Positions 63,567 through 64,000 of a stretch of DNA of 64,000 nucleotides are shown here, one piece after another. Each line of letters starts with the position of its first letter. The first letter of the stretch is position 1. Under the pieces are notes generated by a model. The model was not told the origin of the DNA. It saw nothing but the letters and a program-made list of their open reading frames with translations, and made no database searches. Source of the stretch: Candidatus Melainabacteria bacterium (GTDB lineage Bacteria; Cyanobacteriota; Vampirovibrionia; Obscuribacterales; Obscuribacteraceae). The stretch covers positions 25,610 through 89,609 of the forward strand of contig JABDBL010000007.1 of the NCBI GenBank assembly GCA_013288645.1. Reading direction: 5' to 3'. The position numbers and the translations under genes were made by a program.

Positions 63567-64000
63567 ATGCTACCAAAAGCTGTGGTTCTATATGGAGACG
63601 GATTTAATACCGAAGAAGAGACCATCTTCGTTCTTTCTCAAGTTGGTTTTGCTGCCTCCACATTGCACATTACTGACTTTTTAAACACCAACAATAGCTT
63701 GAATAATATTGACCTGCTTGTCATACCAGGTGGCTTTTCTTTTGGCGACGAGATAAGAAGTGGAAAAGTCTTAGCATTAAAACTCAAAAACAAATTGTTA
63801 GCTGAATTAAATAATTTTGTTGATAAAGGAAAATTTCTTCTTGGTATTTGTAATGGTTTCCAAGTTTTGACTTCACTTGGACTTTTACCTGACCACAATT
63901 TGTTTGGACAGCATGCAGCTGCTCTGGTTCGCAATCAATCGGGTAAATTTTCTAACCATTGGGTCAAAATGACAGTCAATCAAAAAATAAAGAGTCCTTT
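63567..64000 (+). CDS. purQ: PurQ, FGAM synthase glutaminase subunit (N-terminal part, runs off the window)
   Basis: From ATG 63567 (TAAGGA 5 bp upstream) 144 codons are visible: KAVVLYGDGFNTEEE, LLVIPGGFSFGDEIRSGKVLA, and the nucleophile elbow GKFLLGICNGFQVL with the catalytic Cys. This is class I glutamine amidotransferase PurQ of the longer kind. It supplies ammonia to PurL. The order purL-purQ with 8 bp between is normal. Whether the C-terminal half exists to the right cannot be seen; if it does, its last 200 bp should match the minus-strand fragment at 61747-61950. Confidence 0.92.
   Translation, partial: MLPKAVVLYGDGFNTEEETIFVLSQVGFAASTLHITDFLNTNNSLNNIDLLVIPGGFSFGDEIRSGKVLALKLKNKLLAELNNFVDKGKFLLGICNGFQVLTSLGLLPDHNLFGQHAAALVRNQSGKFSNHWVKMTVNQKIKSP

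Overview
The window is a low-to-moderate GC bacterial chromosome segment. Genes lie on both strands in short runs, mostly with housekeeping or envelope functions. The best guess for the host, by inference, is a non-photosynthetic relative of cyanobacteria (Melainabacteria/Vampirovibrionia, Obscuribacterales-like). In support: ATP synthase beta and epsilon form their own locus away from the other subunits, as in cyanobacteria; there is an OmpR-type regulator of the kind common in that phylum, a DUF4388 protein, a variant leucine-rich repeat protein and many TPR proteins; and TTG starts are frequent. No 16S or other decisive marker is present.

Layout. 1-4353 (minus): a kdp potassium-pump operon, with a 30-codon membrane ORF, a 29-codon kdpF (TTG start), kdpA, kdpB and the start of kdpC. 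4826-6769: a KimA-like potassium importer, so two K+ uptake systems sit together. 6867-8286: an outer-membrane-like protein and a GDT1-family Mn/Ca transporter. 8462-10297: response regulator, LRV repeat protein, small unknown. 10315-14969: divergent gyrA and lysS separated by 600 bp that holds a 97-bp tandem repeat. 15022-18282: histidine kinase and a RES/Xre toxin-antitoxin pair. 18352-25456: a TPR gene duplicated around a membrane glycosyltransferase-like gene and an SGNH-like gene; the outer duplication edge truncates a sialate O-acetylesterase gene. 25480-28914: DUF1292, then atpD, a ClpP-like protease and atpC. 29024-31686: ABC transporter with a thioredoxin-like partner. 31699-40785: phosphodiester glycosidase, pyrD, aldehyde dehydrogenase, ftsH/tilS, TonB-C-like and SanA-like proteins. 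40859-45562: an accessory patch with vapBC (toxin truncated), a BrnTA-like pair, a possible ImmA/IrrE remnant, a protein made of two ClpX zinc fingers, a higher-GC secreted protein, an HExxH protein, insertion-sequence-like debris and a CAU tRNA. 45708-58325: TPR membrane protein, an 84-codon gene that appears to start at ATA, DUF4388/degenerate GGDEF protein, glutamate dehydrogenase, Ca/H antiporter, mutM, flippase-like protein, a REC-GGDEF-EAL protein and an FHA protein. 58369-64000: purine genes purK, purE and purH with a purQ tail on the minus strand, meeting head-on a 5'-truncated purL followed by purQ on the plus strand.

Most unusual observations: the purQ/purL inverted junction at a 6-bp microhomology; the ClpP-like gene (catalytic triad intact) between atpD and atpC; the 97-bp repeat ahead of gyrA; the gene with a strong promoter and Shine-Dalgarno but an ATA start; a class-2-like PyrD with Cys in place of the catalytic Ser; the tandem ClpX zinc-finger protein; and a 33-bp stretch shared (32/33) by two unrelated genes. 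No CRISPR array or intact transposase was seen.
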